Source of the DNA: Xylophilus rhododendri
Lineage (GTDB): Bacteria > Pseudomonadota > Gammaproteobacteria > Burkholderiales > Burkholderiaceae_C
Assembly (NCBI RefSeq): GCF_009906855.1
Contig: NZ_CP047650.1
Span: 5,270,001-5,334,000, forward strand
Length of the DNA: 64,000 bases
Direction of reading: 5' to 3'
A program made the position numbers and the translations under genes. Under the pieces are notes generated by a model, which did no database searches, was not told where the DNA came from, and saw only the letters and a program-made list of their open reading frames with translations. This document shows positions 27,584-36,752 of this stretch, piece after piece (the stretch's first letter is position 1; the number at the start of each line of letters is the position of its first letter).

Positions 27584-28921
27584 ATGAGCAGGATCATCCA
27601 TCGAAGCCTCCGGTCCACACCGCCGGTCGCGGCCTCCGCAGAAGGCATCTACATCACCGACCAGTCGGGCAAGCGTTACCTGGACGCCTGCGGCGGAGCG
27701 GCGGTTTCCTGCCTGGGGCATCGCCATCCGGATGTGATCGCCGCCATGCATGCGCAGATCGACCGGCTGGCCTACACGCACACCAGCTTCTTCACCAGCG
27801 AGGTGTCCGAGGAACTGGCCGATCACCTGGTGGCCCATGCGCCGGCGGGGCTGGACCAGGTGTATTTCGTCTCGGGCGGTTCCGAAGCGGTGGAGGCGGC
27901 CCTGAAGCTGGCGCGCCAGTACTTCGTCGAGATCGGCCAGCCGCAGAGAACCCGCTTCGTGGCCCGCCGGCAGAGCTACCACGGCAACACCCTGGGTGCG
28001 CTGGCGGTGGGCGGCAACGAATGGCGGCGCCAGCAGTTCGCGCCGCTGCTGATGGATGTGGGCCGGGTCTCGCCGGTCTACGAATACCGCGACCGTCGGG
28101 AGGGCGAAAGCCAGGACGGCTACACCGCGCGCCTGATCGCCGAACTCGAGGCCGAATTCCAGCGCCTGGGGCCGCAGAATGTGATCGCCTTCGTCGCCGA
28201 AACCGTCGTCGGTGCCACCGCCGGCGCGGTGCCGCCGACGCCGGGCTACTTCCGCGGCGTGCGTGAACTCTGCGACCGCCACGGCATCCTGCTGATCGCC
28301 GACGAGGTGATGAGCGGCATGGGCCGTACCGGCACGCTGCATGCCGTGGAGCAGGAGGGCGTCGTGCCCGACCTGATGACCATCGCCAAAGGCCTGGGCG
28401 GCGGCTACCAGCCGATCGGGGCGGTGCTGGCCAGCGGCCGGATCGTCGAGGCGATCCGCCAGGGCAGCGGTCTGTTCCAGCACGGCCATACCTATATCGG
28501 GCATCCGACGGCGGCGGCTGCGGCGCTGGCGGTGCAGAAGGTCATCCAGCGCGACGGCCTGCTGGCCCAGGTGCGCACACGGGGCGAGCAGTTGCGCGGC
28601 GCGCTGCTGCGGCGGCTGGGCGAGCACCCCTGCGTGGGCGACATCCGCGGCCGCGGGCTCTTCATGGGCGTGGAACTGGTGAAGGACCGCGACTCCAAGG
28701 CGCCCTTCGATGCCGCCGACAAGGTCAACCAGAAAATCAAGCAGCAGGCCATGGCCAATGGCCTGCTGGTCTATCCGATGGGCGGCACGATCGATGGCAG
28801 ACGCGGGGACCACGTGCTGCTGGCGCCGCCCTTCATCGTGAGCGAGGCGGACATCGAGGACATCGCCGACCGGCTGGGCAGCGCGATCGAGCTATGCCTG
28901 GGCCGGGCGGCCCGCTCGTGA
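27584..28921 (+). CDS. Class III aminotransferase (PLP-dependent)
   Basis: This is a 445-residue omega-aminotransferase-type enzyme. GGAAVSCLGHRHPDVIAAMH opens the fold, VSGGSEAVEAALKLARQY and SYHGNTLGALAVGG bind the cofactor, and IADEVMSGMGRTG carries D240. The PLP lysine is K269 in IAKGLGGGYQPIGA. The family moves amino groups from omega- or beta-amino acids, polyamines or taurine to pyruvate or 2-oxoglutarate; the substrate is not clear here. Context with an amino-acid binding protein and an RpiR regulator suggests catabolism of an imported amino compound. Confidence 0.92.
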   Translation: MSRIIHRSLRSTPPVAASAEGIYITDQSGKRYLDACGGAAVSCLGHRHPDVIAAMHAQIDRLAYTHTSFFTSEVSEELADHLVAHAPAGLDQVYFVSGGSEAVEAALKLARQYFVEIGQPQRTRFVARRQSYHGNTLGALAVGGNEWRRQQFAPLLMDVGRVSPVYEYRDRREGESQDGYTARLIAELEAEFQRLGPQNVIAFVAETVVGATAGAVPPTPGYFRGVRELCDRHGILLIADEVMSGMGRTGTLHAVEQEGVVPDLMTIAKGLGGGYQPIGAVLASGRIVEAIRQGSGLFQHGHTYIGHPTAAAAALAVQKVIQRDGLLAQVRTRGEQLRGALLRRLGEHPCVGDIRGRGLFMGVELVKDRDSKAPFDAADKVNQKIKQQAMANGLLVYPMGGTIDGRRGDHVLLAPPFIVSEADIEDIADRLGSAIELCLGRAARS

Positions 28922-28926
28922 GCCGT

Positions 28927-29427
28927 TCAGCCGCGGCTGCGCTTCTGGCGCTGCCGAACCAGCATGCCCATCACGCCCACGCCGGCCAGCAGCATCGCGT
29001 ACGTCTCGGGCTCGGGGATGGCCGCCACCCTGAAGGTGGTCATGTAGTCGCCGGTGCCGATGCCGGCGACCTTCAGGCTGTACGAAATGCCGGGCTTGAG
29101 CACCGTGCTCAGGTAACCGGTGCTGGCCACGGCGTCCGCATGGACGGTGCCGGTGGTCGTGGTCGTGCCGTCGAACAGCGAGATGCTGTTGATGACCGTC
29201 CCGCCGCCGCTCACGATCAGCGCCAGCGAGCCCATGGAGGCCGCGGACATGGAGCCGATCGTGAAGTTGAAGATGTCCGAGAAGGACGGGCTGACGGTCG
29301 AACTCGGCTCGTAGGTGGTGCCCAGCGACAGCACGCCGAGGTCGTAGGTCGCGGCGCTGGCCGACAGGGCGGAACCCAGTGTCAGCAGTGCGACCAGCGC
29401 AGTCTTCTTCAATGCGTTCCGTGACAT
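28927..29427 (-). CDS. FxDxF-type PEP-CTERM sorting domain protein
   Basis: This 166-residue exported protein has a signal peptide to about residue 25 (ALVALLTLGSALSASA). The FxDxF-like segment SFSDIFNF is at about 48-55. The C-terminal PEP-CTERM signal IPEPETYAMLLAGVGVMGML is followed by basic RQRQKRSRG. Such proteins are processed by exosortase and are linked to exopolysaccharide or biofilm. No exosortase gene is in the window. GGAGGCC before the ATG at 29427 sets the start. Confidence 0.9.
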   Translation of the reverse strand: MSRNALKKTALVALLTLGSALSASAATYDLGVLSLGTTYEPSSTVSPSFSDIFNFTIGSMSAASMGSLALIVSGGGTVINSISLFDGTTTTTGTVHADAVASTGYLSTVLKPGISYSLKVAGIGTGDYMTTFRVAAIPEPETYAMLLAGVGVMGMLVRQRQKRSRG

Positions 29428-29543
29428 GAAGGCCTCCAAATGAAAAAGGAGTTGATATGACTGATACGAAATGTCTCTCCGGTTCAAAGTGGTTGCAATA
29501 GTCCGTTCGGACCTTGCGATGCCAACATGCCTTGCCGCGAAAC

Positions 29544-32500
29544 TCAGGCGATCGTCATCAGGCTGGCATTGCCGCCGGCGGCAGCGGTATTGGTGCTGAC
29601 CGAGCGTTCGGTCAGCAGTGCTTCCAGCGCCATGCCGCCCGCGCCGTCACCGTCGCCGATGGCGAAGCGGCGCAGGCTGACGATGGCCCCCTCCCGGCTT
29701 GCCAGGCGGGCGCCGGTGTCCAGCAGGCCCGCCCGGTCGCCCTGGTGGAGAACCAGGTCGAAATCCACGCCAGGGGCGCTCCAGTCGCTGGCCAGGGCGA
29801 TCTTTTCCTGCACCTGCGGCGGCAGGGTGGAGCGCAGTGCTTGCGTGGCCGTGCTGCTGGGCCAGATCGCCCGGCTGCCCACCGCCAGCACCCCGGCGAG
29901 CTGGAACAGCAGGGCCTCGTCCGAATCGGCCAGGCACAGCGCGGCCTCGCGGGGCTGCAGGGCGTAGAGATTGCGCTCGCCGGTGGGCCCGGCGAGCAGC
30001 CGCGCGCCGCGCGCCGCGGCCAGGCCGGCGATGCGGCGGCACTGCGCGGCGAGGCGGTGCTCGTCGGGCCGCCGGTCCAGCCAGCCGAGCAGGGCCTGGA
30101 AGGCGGGCCCATCGGCCACCGGCGGCTCACCGGCCGACGAGCCCGGCAGGCCGCTGGCGGCGGCGCGCGCCAGCACGTCGTCCGGACGCGCAGACAGCAG
30201 CCGGTACAGGTACAGCGGCCCGCCTGCCTTGGGGCCGGTGCCGGAGAGGCCTTCGCCGCCGAAGGGCTGCACGCCGACCACCGCGCCGACCATGTTGCGG
30301 TTGACATAGACATTGCCCACATGGGCGCTGCGCAGCACCTGGGCGATGGTTTCGTCGATGCGGGTGTGCAGGCCCAGGGTCAGGCCGTAGCCGATGGCGT
30401 TGATCTGCGCGAGCAGGCCGTCGAGATCGCGGCGGGCGAAGCGCACCACATGCAGCACCGGGCCGAAGACCTCGCGGCGCAGTTCGTCGATGCTGTTCAG
30501 CTCGATCACCGTGGGCATCACGTAGGTGCCCTGGTCCAGCGTGCCCTGCGGGCAGCGGCCCAGGCGGTGCACCCGGCGGCCGCGCTGGCGCATGGCGGAG
30601 ATGTGGGCCTCGATGTTGTCGCGGGCCTCGGCGTCGATCACCGGGCCGACGTCGGTCTCCAGCAGGGCCGGGTCGCCGACCCTGGCCTGGTCCATGGCGC
30701 CGCGCAGCATGGTCAGCAAGCGCTCGGCCACGTCGTCCTGCACACATAGCACCCGCAACGCGGAGCAGCGCTGGCCGGCGCTGTCAAATGCCGAGGCCAC
30801 GATGTCGGTGACGACCTGTTCCACCAATGCGGACGAGTCGACGACCATGGCGTTCTGCCCGCCGGTCTCTGCGATCAGCGGCACCGGCGTGCCGTTCGGG
30901 CCCAGGCGGGCCGCCAGCGTGCGTTGCAGGATGCGGGCGACTTCCGTCGAGCCGGTGAACAGCACACCCTGTACGCGGCCGTCGGCCACCAGGCGCGCGC
31001 CGACCGTGGCGCCGTCACCCGGCAGCAGCTGCAGGGCGGCGGCCGGCACGCCAGCGGCGTGCAGCAGGCGCACCGCTTCGGCGGCCACCAGGGGCGTCTG
31101 TTCCGCGGGTTTGGCCAGCACGGTGTTGCCGGCGGCCAGCGCGGCGCAGACCTGGCCGACGAAGATGGCCAGGGGGAAGTTCCAGGGGCTGATGCACACC
31201 ACCGGGCCCAGGGGGCGGTGCGTGCCGTTGTCGAAATCGGCGCGTGCCTGTGCGGCATAGAAGCGCAGGAAGTCGATCGCCTCGCGCACCTCGGAGATGC
31301 CGTTGGCGAAGGTCTTGCCGGCCTCGCGCGCCAGCAGACCGAGCAGCTCGGGCAAGCCTTGCTGCAGCAGGTCGGCGGCGCGCTCCAGCGCGGCGGCACG
31401 TTCGGCGGGGGCGGTGGCGGCCCAGACGGGCGCGAAGTCGGCGGCGCTCTGCAGGGCTGCATCGACTTCCGTCGCGCTGGCCTGGCGCACCTGGCCGACC
31501 ACGTCGCGCAGCCTGGATGGGTTCAGTACTGGCTGCCATGCCGACGATTCCGAGGCCAGCGCCGGCTGCGCCGTCCATTCGCGTTGGGCGCTGGCCTGCA
31601 GTTGTGGCTCCAGCGCCTGCAGGGTGTTTTCGTTGGACAGGTCCAGCCCGGCCGAATTGCGCCGCGCCGCGCCATAGAGGCCGGCGGGTTGGGCGATGGC
31701 CGGATGGGGCAGGCCGATGCCGCCTTCCTCAGCCGCCATGCGCTCGACCGCCGCCACCGGGTCTTCCACCAGCAAGTCCAGCGAGATCGTCGGATCGGCG
31801 ATGCGGTTGACGAAGGAGGTGTTGGCGCCGTTCTCCAGCAGGCGGCGCACCAGGTAGGCGAGCAGGGTTTCGTGGGTGCCGACCGGCGCGTAGATGCGGC
31901 AGGGGCGGCCCAGCTTGCCATCCTCGCTGCGGCCGACCACCTGCTCGTACAGCGGCTCGCCCATGCCGTGCAGGCACTGAAATTCGTACTGCCCGGGCTG
32001 GTAGCTCGCCGGGTCCGCCATGGTGTAGATGGCGGCCATGGTGTGCGCGTTGTGGGTGGCGAACTGGGGATAGATCTGCGCCGGCGCGGCCAGCAGCTTG
32101 CGGGCGCAGGCGAGGTAGGAGACGTCGGTGTAGACCTTGCGGGTGTAGACCGGAAAGCCGTCCTGGCCGTCCACCTGGGCGCGCTTGATTTCGCTGTCCC
32201 AGTAAGCGCCCTTGACCAGGCGCACCATCAGGCGCTGGCCGCTGCGGCTGGCCAGATCGATCACATAGTCGATGGCATGGGGGCAGCGCTTCTGGTAGGC
32301 CTGGATCACGAAACCGATGCCGTTCCAGCCGGCCAGGGCCGGTTCGAAGCAGAGCTTTTCCAGCAGGTCCAGCGACAGCTCCAGGCGGTCGGCTTCCTCC
32401 GCGTCGATGTTCAGGCCGATGTCGTAGCGGCGCGCCAGCAGGGCCAGGTCGCGCACGACCGGGTAGAGCTCTTGCATCACACGTGCGTATTGCGACCGGC

Positions 32501-33317
32501 TGTAGCGCGGGTGCAGGGCCGACAGCTTGATCGAGATGCCCGGGCCTTCGTACACGCCGCGGCCGGCCGATGCCTGGCCGATGGCGTGGATGGCCTGCTC
32601 GTAGGACTGCCGGTAGCGATCGGCATCCTCGGCCGTCATCGCGGCTTCGCCCAGCATGTCGTAGGAATAGCGGAAGCCGCGGGCCTCCAGGCCGCGGGCG
32701 TGCTGCAGCGCGTCCTGGATGGTTTCGCCGGTGACGAACTGCTCGCCCATCAAACGCATCGCCATGTCCACGCCCTTGCGGATCATCGGCTCGCCGCCCT
32801 TGGCGATCAGCCGGGTCAGCAGGGAAGACAAGGAGGTTTCGCTGTGGGTGGCGACCAGCTTGCCGGTCAGCAGCAGGCCCCAGGTGGCGGCGTTGACGAA
32901 CACCGAGGGGCTGCGGCCGGCGTGTTCGCGCCATTGGCCGTGGGCGATCTTGTCGCGGATCAGGGCGTCGCGCGTGGCCTTGTCGGGAATGCGCAGCAGC
33001 GCCTCGGCCAGGCACATCAGCGCCACGCCCTCCTGGGAGGACAAGGCGTATTCCTGCAGCAGGCCCTGCACCAGGCCGGCCCGGCCGGCGGAGTTTTTGC
33101 GGTCGCGCAGGCGCTGTGCGATCTCGCGCGCCAGGGCGTTGGCGCGCCCTGCGGTGGTGGGGTCCATCCGGGCTGCGGACAGCAGATGCTGCATGGCCTC
33201 AGCCTCCGGCAAGCGATAGGCCGCGGTGATGCGCTGCCGCAGCTCCGTCGCGGCTGCGGGGCCCTGGGCAAAACCGGTGAAGGGCGCGGTGGAACTCGGA
33301 AAGACGGGCGTGGTCAT
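29544..33317 (-). CDS. putA: Bifunctional proline dehydrogenase / L-glutamate gamma-semialdehyde dehydrogenase PutA
   Basis: PutA oxidises proline to glutamate in two steps. The 1257-residue protein lacks the N-terminal ribbon-helix-helix DNA-binding domain of Escherichia coli PutA, so it should not repress its own gene. The FAD proline dehydrogenase domain is at about 130-480 (MVRLVKGAYWDSEIKRAQ, with K369). The aldehyde dehydrogenase domain runs from about 570 to 1040, with ETGGQNAMVVDSS and catalytic C851 in GQRCSALRV. A C-terminal lid domain ends GGNASLMTIA. It is divergent from an Lrp-type regulator. Confidence 0.96.
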   Translation of the reverse strand: MTTPVFPSSTAPFTGFAQGPAAATELRQRITAAYRLPEAEAMQHLLSAARMDPTTAGRANALAREIAQRLRDRKNSAGRAGLVQGLLQEYALSSQEGVALMCLAEALLRIPDKATRDALIRDKIAHGQWREHAGRSPSVFVNAATWGLLLTGKLVATHSETSLSSLLTRLIAKGGEPMIRKGVDMAMRLMGEQFVTGETIQDALQHARGLEARGFRYSYDMLGEAAMTAEDADRYRQSYEQAIHAIGQASAGRGVYEGPGISIKLSALHPRYSRSQYARVMQELYPVVRDLALLARRYDIGLNIDAEEADRLELSLDLLEKLCFEPALAGWNGIGFVIQAYQKRCPHAIDYVIDLASRSGQRLMVRLVKGAYWDSEIKRAQVDGQDGFPVYTRKVYTDVSYLACARKLLAAPAQIYPQFATHNAHTMAAIYTMADPASYQPGQYEFQCLHGMGEPLYEQVVGRSEDGKLGRPCRIYAPVGTHETLLAYLVRRLLENGANTSFVNRIADPTISLDLLVEDPVAAVERMAAEEGGIGLPHPAIAQPAGLYGAARRNSAGLDLSNENTLQALEPQLQASAQREWTAQPALASESSAWQPVLNPSRLRDVVGQVRQASATEVDAALQSAADFAPVWAATAPAERAAALERAADLLQQGLPELLGLLAREAGKTFANGISEVREAIDFLRFYAAQARADFDNGTHRPLGPVVCISPWNFPLAIFVGQVCAALAAGNTVLAKPAEQTPLVAAEAVRLLHAAGVPAAALQLLPGDGATVGARLVADGRVQGVLFTGSTEVARILQRTLAARLGPNGTPVPLIAETGGQNAMVVDSSALVEQVVTDIVASAFDSAGQRCSALRVLCVQDDVAERLLTMLRGAMDQARVGDPALLETDVGPVIDAEARDNIEAHISAMRQRGRRVHRLGRCPQGTLDQGTYVMPTVIELNSIDELRREVFGPVLHVVRFARRDLDGLLAQINAIGYGLTLGLHTRIDETIAQVLRSAHVGNVYVNRNMVGAVVGVQPFGGEGLSGTGPKAGGPLYLYRLLSARPDDVLARAAASGLPGSSAGEPPVADGPAFQALLGWLDRRPDEHRLAAQCRRIAGLAAARGARLLAGPTGERNLYALQPREAALCLADSDEALLFQLAGVLAVGSRAIWPSSTATQALRSTLPPQVQEKIALASDWSAPGVDFDLVLHQGDRAGLLDTGARLASREGAIVSLRRFAIGDGDGAGGMALEALLTERSVSTNTAAAGGNASLMTIA

Positions 33318-33378
33318 GGGGCAGTGCTGCAGAGCGGTAGGTAAGCTGGTGTAATCCGCATGATGCAACCTATGAGAC

Positions 33379-33392
33379 CGAATAAATATTCG
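33379..33392. promoter_or_regulatory. Palindrome in the putA-putR intergenic region (candidate Lrp/AsnC-family site)
   Basis: CGAATAAATATTCG is a perfect 6-bp inverted repeat around AA. It is the most AT-rich point of the 88-base gap between putA and its divergent Lrp-type regulator, and is placed to affect both promoters. The regulator assignment is inferred. Confidence 0.55.
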
Positions 33393-33405
33393 ATGTGAAG
33401 CCGCT

Positions 33406-33909
33406 GTGACGAACAATTCACTAGAGCAGGCCGGTGAGGCCATCAAACTCGACCGCCTGGACCTGCGCATCCTGAGCGCCCTGCAGGCCGATGGCCGCAT
33501 CTCCAACCTCAAGCTGGCCGAGGCCATCGGCCTTTCGCCCACGGCGGTGCTGGCGCGGGTGCAGCGGCTGACCCGCGAGGGCTACATCCTGGGGTACGAG
33601 GCCCGCCTGAATCCGATCAAGCTGGGCGTGGGCATGCTGGTCTTCGTGGAGGTGCTGCTGGACCGCACCACACCCAATGTGTTCGATGCCTTCAACGCGG
33701 CCGTGCAGATCCGCCCGGAAATCATGGAGTGCCACATGGTGGCCGGCGGCTTCGATTACCTCTTGAAGACCCGCAGCGCCGACATGAACGACTACCGCAA
33801 CTTCGCCGGCACCGTGCTGTGGCAGCTGCCGGGAGTCCGCGAGACACGGACCTATGCGGTGATGGAGGAGGTGAAGAACTCGGCCCGGCTGGCGCTTCCG
33901 CAGGGCTGA
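33406..33909 (+). CDS. putR: Lrp/AsnC-family regulator, probable proline-utilisation regulator PutR
   Basis: The 167-residue protein has an N-terminal HTH (LDRLDLRILSALQADGRISN, LAEAIGLSPTAVLARVQRLT) and a C-terminal RAM/ligand domain (about 85-160) with VEVLLDRTTPNVFDAFNAA and MVAGGFDYLLKTRSADMNDY. The start is GTG. Lrp-type PutR proteins in alpha- and betaproteobacteria sense proline and activate the divergent putA. That fits a PutA lacking its own DNA-binding domain. Confidence 0.88.
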   Translation: MTNNSLEQAGEAIKLDRLDLRILSALQADGRISNLKLAEAIGLSPTAVLARVQRLTREGYILGYEARLNPIKLGVGMLVFVEVLLDRTTPNVFDAFNAAVQIRPEIMECHMVAGGFDYLLKTRSADMNDYRNFAGTVLWQLPGVRETRTYAVMEEVKNSARLALPQG

Positions 33910-33952
33910 GTGTTGTGAAGGGAGTGTGGTCGAGGGGGGCGCGGCCGGCAGC

Positions 33953-34228
33953 TCAGTGGATAGCGCGTGCCAGCCAGAAGGTGAAACCCACCATGGAGGC
34001 GCCGAGCCCGGTGGTCCAGCCGATCAGCTTCCAGGTCTGGGCGTTGAGTTCCTTGACCAGGATCCAGGTCTGCTGGTTGAGTTCCTTGTGCAGCGCCACG
34101 CTGATGTTCGCCACATCGGACTTCGTTGCGTAGTTGGAAACCATGATGTTCAAGTCCTTCTCGATGGAGCCGAGGCGTTCGCAGGTTTTTTCGGCGAAGG
34201 CTTAGAGCTGGGCGACGCGCAGTTCCAT
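33953..34228 (-). pseudogene. Small coiled-coil/membrane protein interrupted by an in-frame TAA
   Basis: On the minus strand MELRVAQL (from ATG 34228) is followed by TAA at 34204-34202, then the same frame continues AFAEKTCERLGSIEKDLN, NYATKSDVANISVALHKELN and a C-terminal membrane segment (LIGWTTGLGASMVGFTFWLA). The pieces read as one coherent protein of about 91 residues if the TAA were GAA or similar. An open stretch of 25 codons also precedes the ATG in frame. A shortened version could still be made from a TTG at 34153. It resembles small DUF1640-like proteins with a coiled coil and one anchor. A sequencing error is possible. Confidence 0.6.
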
Positions 34229-34434
34229 GATGCCGCCATTTTCCGGAGGCTCGCCGTTGTCGGCAAGCTGGCGTTTCCGGCTTGCGAAATGATGAGCTGT
34301 CATGGGCATCAAGGATTCGAGGTTACGGAGTCAGGCAACATTCTTGCCGCCGGCCGAGCAACCCATGGCACCGTTCGTCGCCCAGACGAACCAGCCAGCG
34401 GGCATACTGCGATGCCCAACTCCGATTGCTACCT

Positions 34435-34716
34435 GTGTCCGACCGACAGCCGATCTCCGGCACCCTAGAAATCGAGGGCTCCCAGTACCCGTTCCGCGGC
34501 GCATACGGCCCACAGATCGAGTCGGGCGGCGGCCGGCTGGCCTGGAGCGCCGAGGTCGATGGCCTGGGCCTGCTGCCCGGCAGCGGCCTGGTGGCCTATC
34601 CCGGCGGCTACAAGGGCGCCAATGCGCGTGCCGTCACCTACTTCGTGCAGGACCACTTCCAGGGCCGTGTGCGCCTGCGCGACTTCGAAGCCCGCAACGG
34701 CGCCGAACGCGTCTAG
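34435..34716 (+). CDS. Hypothetical protein, small
   Basis: A 93-residue frame from a GTG. It reads ISGTLEIEGSQYPFRGAYGP, then GGGRLAWSAEVDGLGLLPGS and ends LRDFEARNGAERV. Codon use looks like that of neighbouring genes, and the composition is that of a globular beta-rich protein. I do not recognise it. Its start is uncertain, and homology could show it to be a fragment, given that the neighbouring small gene is broken. Confidence 0.45.
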   Translation: MSDRQPISGTLEIEGSQYPFRGAYGPQIESGGGRLAWSAEVDGLGLLPGSGLVAYPGGYKGANARAVTYFVQDHFQGRVRLRDFEARNGAERV

Positions 34717-34970
34717 TCGCAGACCATGCGCATGGTGCGCGCCAGGTCGCGCATCTCCAGGCGGACAAAAGCCAGGGCGATGCTTTCGGCCGGATGGCCG
34801 CCGTTGCACCACAAGCGGTTGACCTGGCCGGTACCGGTCACCATGTCGATCGCCCCTCGCCAGCAATCGTCGATATAGACGGCTTTGGGGAAAAGAGTGG
34901 CGCCATGAATGTGCAGCGGGAGATGCATGCCGCAAGTGTCTGTCGCAGCAGCATTTTCGATGCATGGCAA
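34713..34970 (-). CDS. Hypothetical protein, small
   Basis: An 85-residue frame, or 71 residues from the internal Met in MHLPLHIHGATLFPKAVYID. It continues VTGTGQVNRLWCNGGHPAES and RLEMRDLARTMRMVCD. It converges with and overlaps the preceding frame by 4 bases. No known motif, signal or membrane segment is seen; codon choice is compatible with a real gene. Confidence is low. Confidence 0.38.
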   Translation of the reverse strand: MPCIENAAATDTCGMHLPLHIHGATLFPKAVYIDDCWRGAIDMVTGTGQVNRLWCNGGHPAESIALAFVRLEMRDLARTMRMVCD

Positions 34971-35020
34971 AAGGCCGGAAAACCCCGCTTATTCGAACCG
35001 CTGGACCGGCCTTCCCAAGC

Positions 35021-36244
35021 TCAGGCCGCGGCTTGAGATGCCTTCGGCCCGGCGCGCCGCAGGTAGAGCATGCCGATCGCGGCCACCAGCGCACCCGCCG
35101 CCGCGCCCACCACCATCGCCCAGCGGGCGCCGCAGGTGTCGGCCACGTAGCCGATCAGCGGCGCGCCCAGCGGCGTGCCGCCCAGCAGCAGGGCCAGCAG
35201 GATGGCCATCACCCGGCCGCGCATGGCCGGCTCGGTGCCCAGCTGCACGAGGGTGTTGGTGGTGGTGTTGAAGGTCTGCGCGCACAGCCCCAGCACCACC
35301 AGCACGCAGGCGAATACCGCCTCGTTGGGCGAGGCCGCGGCCAGCAGGCAGCCCCCGCCGAACACGCTGGCCGCCAGCACCAGGAAACGGAACTGCGGCT
35401 GCGCCCGGCCGGCCGACATCAGCGCGCCGGTCACCGAGCCGATCGCCATCGCCGAACTGAGCAGCCCGAAGGCGCTGGCGCCCAGGTGGAACACACCCAC
35501 GGCCATGGTCGAGATGAAGATCGGGAAGTTCAGCCCGAAGGTCGCGAAGACGAACAGCATCAGCAGCGCGGCCTTGAGGTCCGGACGCTTCCAGACATAG
35601 ATCGCGCCCTCGGCCAAGCCGCTGGCGCCGCGCGGCGAGGCGGCACGCCGGTGCAGGTCGGGAATGCTCAAGCGGCGCAGCGACACCAGAACCGCCACGA
35701 AGGAGGCCGCATTGAGCAGGAAGACCCAGCCCGCGCCCATGCCCGCGATCAGCACCCCGGCACTGGCCGGCCCGATCATGCGGGCGGCGTTGAAGGAGGC
35801 CGAGTTCAGCCCCACCGCATTGGGCAGGTCCTCCTCGCCCACCAGTTCCGAGACGAAGGTCTGCCGCGCCGGCGCATCGAAGGCGCTGGTGCAGCCGAGC
35901 AGGAAGGCGAAGACGTACACATGCCAGAGGTGCACCAGCCCGCTCAGCGTCAGCAGCCCCAGCACCGCGGCCAGCAGGCCCATCATCGCCTGGGTGCACA
36001 TCAGCAGCTTGCGCCGGTCCAGCCGGTCGGCGGCCAGGCCGGTGATCGGCAGCAGCAGCATCTGCGGGCCGAACTGCAGGCCCATCACAATGCCGACGGC
36101 GGTGGCGCTGTGGTCGGTGAGCATGGTCAGCACGATCCAGTCCTGCGCCGTGCGCTGCATCCAGGTGCCGACGTTGGACACCAGGGCGCCCATGGCCCAG
36201 ATGCGGTAGTTGCGGCCGCGCAGCGAGCGGAAAGTGGCGCGCAT
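35021..36244 (-). CDS. MFS transporter (EntS/MFS_3-like exporter)
   Basis: The 407-residue protein has about 12 hydrophobic segments. It starts FRSLRGRNYRIWAMGALVSN and carries the MFS A-motif region GLAADRLDRRKLL after TM2. It belongs with EntS-like exporters (NVGTWMQRTAQDWIVLTML is typical). It begins 2 bases after the MarR gene stop, so the two form an operon. Substrate unknown; a MarR-controlled drug or siderophore-type efflux role is likely. Confidence 0.92.
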   Translation of the reverse strand: MRATFRSLRGRNYRIWAMGALVSNVGTWMQRTAQDWIVLTMLTDHSATAVGIVMGLQFGPQMLLLPITGLAADRLDRRKLLMCTQAMMGLLAAVLGLLTLSGLVHLWHVYVFAFLLGCTSAFDAPARQTFVSELVGEEDLPNAVGLNSASFNAARMIGPASAGVLIAGMGAGWVFLLNAASFVAVLVSLRRLSIPDLHRRAASPRGASGLAEGAIYVWKRPDLKAALLMLFVFATFGLNFPIFISTMAVGVFHLGASAFGLLSSAMAIGSVTGALMSAGRAQPQFRFLVLAASVFGGGCLLAAASPNEAVFACVLVVLGLCAQTFNTTTNTLVQLGTEPAMRGRVMAILLALLLGGTPLGAPLIGYVADTCGARWAMVVGAAAGALVAAIGMLYLRRAGPKASQAAA

Positions 36245-36246
36245 GT

Positions 36247-36687
36247 TCAGGGCTCCAGCAGGCGTTTGAGCAGGGCCACCGCCTGCTGGAGACAGGCCTG
36301 TTCGGCCTCGTCCATCTTCTGGCCGATGGCGCGGTAGAGCCAGTCGGCGCGGGCGGCGCGGTTGTCCTGCACCGCCTTCAGCCAGGCGGGGGTGAGGGCG
36401 ATCAGGGTCTGGCGGCCGTCCTGCGGATCGACGCTGCCGGCGAGCACGCCCGCAGCCTTCAGCCCCGCCACCGTCTCGCTCATCGACTGCGGCCGCATGC
36501 CCTCGGCCTTGGCCAGGGCGCTCACCGTGGCGGGGCCGTCGCGCTCCAGCCGCAGGATCACCTGCAGCTGGCTCCAGCTGAAATCGCCGATGGTGGATTC
36601 CTCGCGCAGGCGCTTGCGCAGGCTGCTCAGCAGCAGGCGAAGTTCGGCGGCCAGGGCATGGCGGTCGTCGTCGGCGGATGGGGGCAT
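36247..36687 (-). CDS. MarR-family transcriptional regulator
   Basis: The 146-residue winged-helix regulator has WSQLQVILRLERDGPATVSA, LAKAEGMRPQSMSETVAGLK and the wing DPQDGRQTLIALT with its conserved Asp and Arg. It is translationally close to the MFS exporter downstream and probably represses both in the absence of a phenolic or drug-like ligand. A large inverted repeat lies 16-47 bases before its start. Confidence 0.92.
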   Translation of the reverse strand: MPPSADDDRHALAAELRLLLSSLRKRLREESTIGDFSWSQLQVILRLERDGPATVSALAKAEGMRPQSMSETVAGLKAAGVLAGSVDPQDGRQTLIALTPAWLKAVQDNRAARADWLYRAIGQKMDEAEQACLQQAVALLKRLLEP

Positions 36688-36702
36688 GGGTCTTGGTGTT
36701 TT

Positions 36703-36734
36703 TATGCAGGCAACCTGTGCAGTCTACCTGCATA
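36703..36734. promoter_or_regulatory. Inverted repeat upstream of marR-MFS (candidate MarR operator)
   Basis: TATGCAGG and CCTGCATA form an 8-bp inverted repeat 16 bases apart. Inside are two shorter overlapping dyads, GCAGG-CAA-CCTG and GCAG-TCTA-CCTGC. The position directly before the MarR gene fits autorepression. Confidence 0.6.
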
Positions 36735-36752
36735 TCCCGACCCGTGCACGGC

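Noticed and set aside
29544..33542. putA extended to 33542 with an N-terminal DNA-binding domain
   Set aside because: The extra residues overlap the divergent putR gene and show no ribbon-helix-helix motif.
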